Of a stretch of 64,000 bases of DNA, positions 61,801 to 64,000 are shown piece after piece (the first letter of the stretch is position 1; each line of letters starts with the position of its first letter). The notes below the pieces were generated by a model. It searched no databases and was not told the DNA's origin. It worked only from the letters and a program-made list of their open reading frames with translations. The translations under genes and the position numbers were made by a program. The DNA is from CAVXTT01 sp963764685 (lineage in GTDB: Bacteria; Bacteroidota; Ignavibacteria; Ignavibacteriales; Ignavibacteriaceae), in contig CAVXTT010000016.1 of the NCBI GenBank assembly GCA_963764685.1, positions 310,001 through 374,000 of the forward strand, read 5' to 3'.

Positions 61801-64000
61801 GACTTGTCGAAGAACTGGGGAGGTATCTATAAGAATCTATCTTCAACAGCCAGCAACCTTGTAGAAGAAAATATTGAGTTTTTAGAACTGTGGGTTAAAA
61901 TACAGAAGGCTCCGGCAGGTTCAAGTTTTTATATTGATCTGGGAAGGATCAGCGAAGATGTTATCCCGAACAATAAGCTGGATACTGAAGATAAAGATTT
62001 TAATGATGCAATTGATCCTGATGGAAAAGAGGATACAGGTCTCGATGGTATTCCCAATGCAGATGAGCGTACATTACGTCCCGAATTAGGAGGCGACCCA
62101 AGCGGTGATGACTTTGCATTTACTTCCTCTTCCAATCCGGTTCTTTCAGATTATATCCGTATAAACGGTACGGAGGGAAATGCAATTTTGTCTGATATCG
62201 GAAGGCTTCCCGATACCGAAGATCTTAACAGGAACGGTGCAATAGATCTGGTTAATAGTTATTACAGGTACCAGGTCCCACTTGATACTGACAGAACTGT
62301 CAATCCTTATATTGCAGGCGGCGGAGATAATGCTGGATGGTATCTTTTCAGAATTCCTCTTAGAGATACAACCATAAAGGTGGGCGATCCAAGTTTTACA
62401 AACGTGGAATATATCAGAATGTTTGTTTCCGGGGTAACCGATTCTCTCTGGATAAGGATGACAGAATTTAACCTTGTAGGAAACCAGTGGGAGAAAGCGG
62501 TAAGAACAGATACCATCATGGCTATATCTGTTATAAACCAGGAAGATAATCCTGATTATACGAGCCCTCCCGGAGTATTCAGGGAAAGAGACAGAAGCCG
62601 TCCTGATGAAGAAATCTACAGGAACGAGCAGGCATTGGACCTCATAATTACTAACCTTGAAGAGGAACAATCGAGGGAAGTAATTAAATACTTATTCAAA
62701 CCGATGGATGTATTTAATTATAGTGAAATGAAGCTTTTCTTTCACGGGGATGAGAACAATACACCCGGAAGTGTTTCCTACAATGATGGAGTAAATTATG
62801 ATGCCGAAGTTTATTTCCGTTTCGGCAGCGACAGCAATAATTATTATGAGTACAGGCAGCCGGTTCAGTCCGATTGGAATGAAGTTAGTATAAAATTCAG
62901 TGAGCTGACTGCAATAAAACAAACCAGAGGGGATTCCATCAATATTATCACACGTGTGCCGGTTCCCGGGCGCCCCGGTCATTACTATCAGCTTAAGGGA
63001 AATCCTTCACTGACAAGTATTAAATTTCTAACAATTGGCGTAAAGAATATTGCCAGTGCTATTTATACTGGTCCTATATCGGGCGAAATATGGGTTAATG
63101 AGTTAAGAGTAATAGGAGCCGATGATACTCCCGGATGGGCATTTAGCGTCAGTACAAATCTAAAAATGGCTGATCTTATTACAGTCAATTTTAATATGGG
63201 CCGGACAGATCCTAATTTTCATAAATTATCAGACAGGTTCGGTTCAAGGATTGAATCATCAAACTGGGCTGCTTCTGCAGACCTTGATGTATTAAAGGCT
63301 CTTCCTGTACGAATGCCGGAAAGCACTTTAAGAATTAATTACTCTCACACCGAATCAGTTGGGAAACCGGTTTATATTCCAGGCACCGATATTAAAGTTG
63401 AAGAAGCCGCGAAGCAGACAACAACTAAGCCGCCGGAGGATATACGTGCTGAAAGCCAGACAGTTCAGATTTCCGATACATGGACGTCATCGAATATAAA
63501 GCTGAAAATCCCTACTGATTATTGGCTGATCAGAGATTCGTTCAATGCATTAACCTTCGGTTTCAATTACAATAGTGCATTCAACAGGAGTCCCACTGTT
63601 CTTACGAATACCAGCTGGTTATGGAATGCTACAGCAAATTATCTATTAAATTTTAGTCCTGATTATTATTTCTATCCCCAGCAGATCCCGGTACTTGGTT
63701 CTGTTGTCTCTCTTTTCAGCGATTATAAAAATGTGAAGGTCTTTTATTCACCTCAGAATTTTGCATTAAATATTTCTGCAAAGAGAAACAGGAATAATAA
63801 CCTTAACAGACCTCAGGCAAACAATCCTTCTCAGGAGATAATAACAAGAGATTTTACTACTACCCGCGGGTTTAATTTTTCCTGGAAGATAACTGAAGGA
63901 GGTTTCCTTAATCTAAGTACAGCTTATACTGCAAATTTTAATTCTTCCCTGGCATATCTTGAGACGGATCAGTATAATAACCAGAGACCCGAGAAAGAGA
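58801..64000 (+). CDS. sprA: T9SS outer-membrane translocon protein SprA, both ends unresolved
   Basis: The reading frame is open from 58801 (after a TAA) to the right edge, more than 1700 codons. SprA forms the giant outer-membrane barrel that exports T9SS cargo and supports gliding. Recognisable stretches: YINMSMAIKQREIWEQ, SIFGEPKISLKIGGAVDI, NVNGTIGDKLNISADWNTERTF, YEDEIIQSIEAGNVSLQTS, IAYIDDFEGAKR, GEIWVNELRV. The N-terminal ~100 residues are a Pro/Asp/Ser/Thr-rich linker with repeated PDST units after a hydrophobic segment (VSASAVIFYAGVNLGY). No ATG is found in frame before GTG 58930, so the start is lost to a frameshift or lies at a rare codon. C-terminus beyond the window. Confidence 0.93.
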   Translation, partial: MSDSFIKRAINIILRETLRIVSASAVIFYAGVNLGYSFTYKSQVNEYIWASACFKYNEEINLSQNGESSIENNSASSFNPEIIVPDSIINEPPDSTDLELINPDSTDLEGFTPDTTLINADSLKLNEKGEIDTTFTLKDTTIVDSTALDSTNRLKYFRYHREDRPYLTLKKSRGSSFFAEPGTRTRTLKIDSTGKNVVIEEKVAGQETKILLTMPLDEYINMSMAIKQREIWEQEGYKYELKDEKRGLGELISDITDFEIPLPKVGVLSIFGEPKISLKIGGAVDIHGAWRSETTEGVTASRLGNTRNEPDFKQQVQINVNGTIGDKLNISADWNTERTFEYENQLKIKYTGYEDEIIQSIEAGNVSLQTSPLVGGSEALFGIKANFKMGPLSLTTIASQKKGEIKEVSVTGGAQSQEFNVRAYDYSTNHYFLDTIYADTTAGFNFFNRYYGQATPDWNPNYYVVDIEVWKSISTIGKDPSRERQANAYIDLFEIGAGERYLDSLRFDITPVPGRSETGRFILLTPEVDYTVHRETGFISFNTQINNEDVIAVSYRRENNPGPSDDAYYGEFINNSTDSVLVLKLIKPRSLQATGTYTTAWKLQLKNIYPVGGRNLKQEGFEFYVKYELQGQDPVTELNGVRLLQAFGLDVTDASATGGPDNVFDFRSGLTIIPQTGEIIFPNLQPFGNNLPESLPDSIAYPEVYDRLETFARQVTIKDKWLLTGKYSGEASSVYQLGFNVVENSVRVLLNGRELTPGVDYTVDYNIGQLTIRNDAALVPGADLKVSYEQNDLFQLASKTLLGARGLIQFSPKTSLGFSILNLNQQTLSDKVRIGEEPLSNTIYGTDFSTIQELPFMTKLLDNVISTREMSQLTLSGEYAYMNPDPNTKKSTIQSDEGKSIAYIDDFEGAKRIIPVGISYTSWRDLSPPDNLPNLPGTTAAERMSYKAKSFWFTATPSNVNVKDIWPEKDVAKADQQVTVMDYVYLPNDRGTFNYTPTLTDLSKNWGGIYKNLSSTASNLVEENIEFLELWVKIQKAPAGSSFYIDLGRISEDVIPNNKLDTEDKDFNDAIDPDGKEDTGLDGIPNADERTLRPELGGDPSGDDFAFTSSSNPVLSDYIRINGTEGNAILSDIGRLPDTEDLNRNGAIDLVNSYYRYQVPLDTDRTVNPYIAGGGDNAGWYLFRIPLRDTTIKVGDPSFTNVEYIRMFVSGVTDSLWIRMTEFNLVGNQWEKAVRTDTIMAISVINQEDNPDYTSPPGVFRERDRSRPDEEIYRNEQALDLIITNLEEEQSREVIKYLFKPMDVFNYSEMKLFFHGDENNTPGSVSYNDGVNYDAEVYFRFGSDSNNYYEYRQPVQSDWNEVSIKFSELTAIKQTRGDSINIITRVPVPGRPGHYYQLKGNPSLTSIKFLTIGVKNIASAIYTGPISGEIWVNELRVIGADDTPGWAFSVSTNLKMADLITVNFNMGRTDPNFHKLSDRFGSRIESSNWAASADLDVLKALPVRMPESTLRINYSHTESVGKPVYIPGTDIKVEEAAKQTTTKPPEDIRAESQTVQISDTWTSSNIKLKIPTDYWLIRDSFNALTFGFNYNSAFNRSPTVLTNTSWLWNATANYLLNFSPDYYFYPQQIPVLGSVVSLFSDYKNVKVFYSPQNFALNISAKRNRNNNLNRPQANNPSQEIITRDFTTTRGFNFSWKITEGGFLNLSTAYTANFNSSLAYLETDQYNNQRPEKE

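Overview
This window looks like chromosome from a diderm, LPS-bearing, gliding- or secretion-type bacterium of the Ignavibacteria/Chlorobi branch of the FCB group. The evidence is internal. Four proteins end in the type IX secretion (T9SS) type A sorting domain with the NYPNPFNPST-type core, and a SprA-type T9SS translocon gene runs off the right edge. The 2-oxoglutarate dehydrogenase is an E2-E1 fusion. A kdsA-kdsD-lptC-lptA-lptB Kdo/LPS block is present, and base composition is moderately AT-rich. This assignment is inference from gene content; there is no rRNA in the window.

Layout. 0-5.2 kb: two T9SS cargo proteins (one cut by the left edge). 5.2-14.6 kb: a plus-strand housekeeping run: der, upp, rel (ppGpp), ruvX, two microcompartment (BMC) shell-type genes, a YbbR-domain gene, tmk, an S41 C-terminal processing protease and a zinc-ribbon membrane protein. 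14.7-20.6 kb: an EamA transporter, pdxH (opposite strand), the fused 2-oxoglutarate dehydrogenase and a MORN-repeat lipoprotein. 33.2-20.6 kb (minus strand): an eleven-gene type IV pilus/type II secretion-like operon with three minor pilin-like proteins, a major pilin-like protein, PilC, PilB, PilT, a fused PilM-PilN, a fused PilO-PilP, a short secretin and an Ig-like lipoprotein. 33.4-33.6 kb: tRNA-Val(TAC) and tRNA-Gly(CCC). 34.3-45.4 kb: suhB, a four-helix-bundle (S23) gene between inverted repeats, lon, free methionine sulfoxide reductase, dnaX, cmk, rpsA, mtaB and a DUF5683-like gene. 45.4-51.6 kb: an accessory region with T9SS cargo, an ice-binding-like protein, a HEPN/MNT pair, large palindromic elements and a broken TetR gene. 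51.7-57.9 kb: YtxH, rhomboid, kdsA, kdsD, lptC, lptA, lptB and a cupin. 58.8 kb to the end: sprA.

The most interesting non-gene structure is repetitive. (i) A family of short elements each made of four copies of an 8-bp unit (consensus CGTGCGGT) followed by CGAAAT sits directly after stop codons, and two inverted copies enclose the S23 four-helix-bundle gene. (ii) Two ~300-340 bp near-perfect palindromes and one half copy lie at 46.6-50.0 kb. (iii) A ~450 bp non-coding repeat occurs twice in inverted orientation, bracketing the TetR-to-cupin block. dnaX carries a nine-A run in which a -1 slip gives an immediate stop, a likely programmed tau/gamma switch.

At least eleven single-base frame breaks are visible, including in rpsA, kdsD, lptA, mtaB and pilC. 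Because several of these genes are normally essential and some breaks lie in short homopolymers, uncorrected indel errors in the assembly are the simplest explanation; I annotate the reconstructed genes and mark each break.
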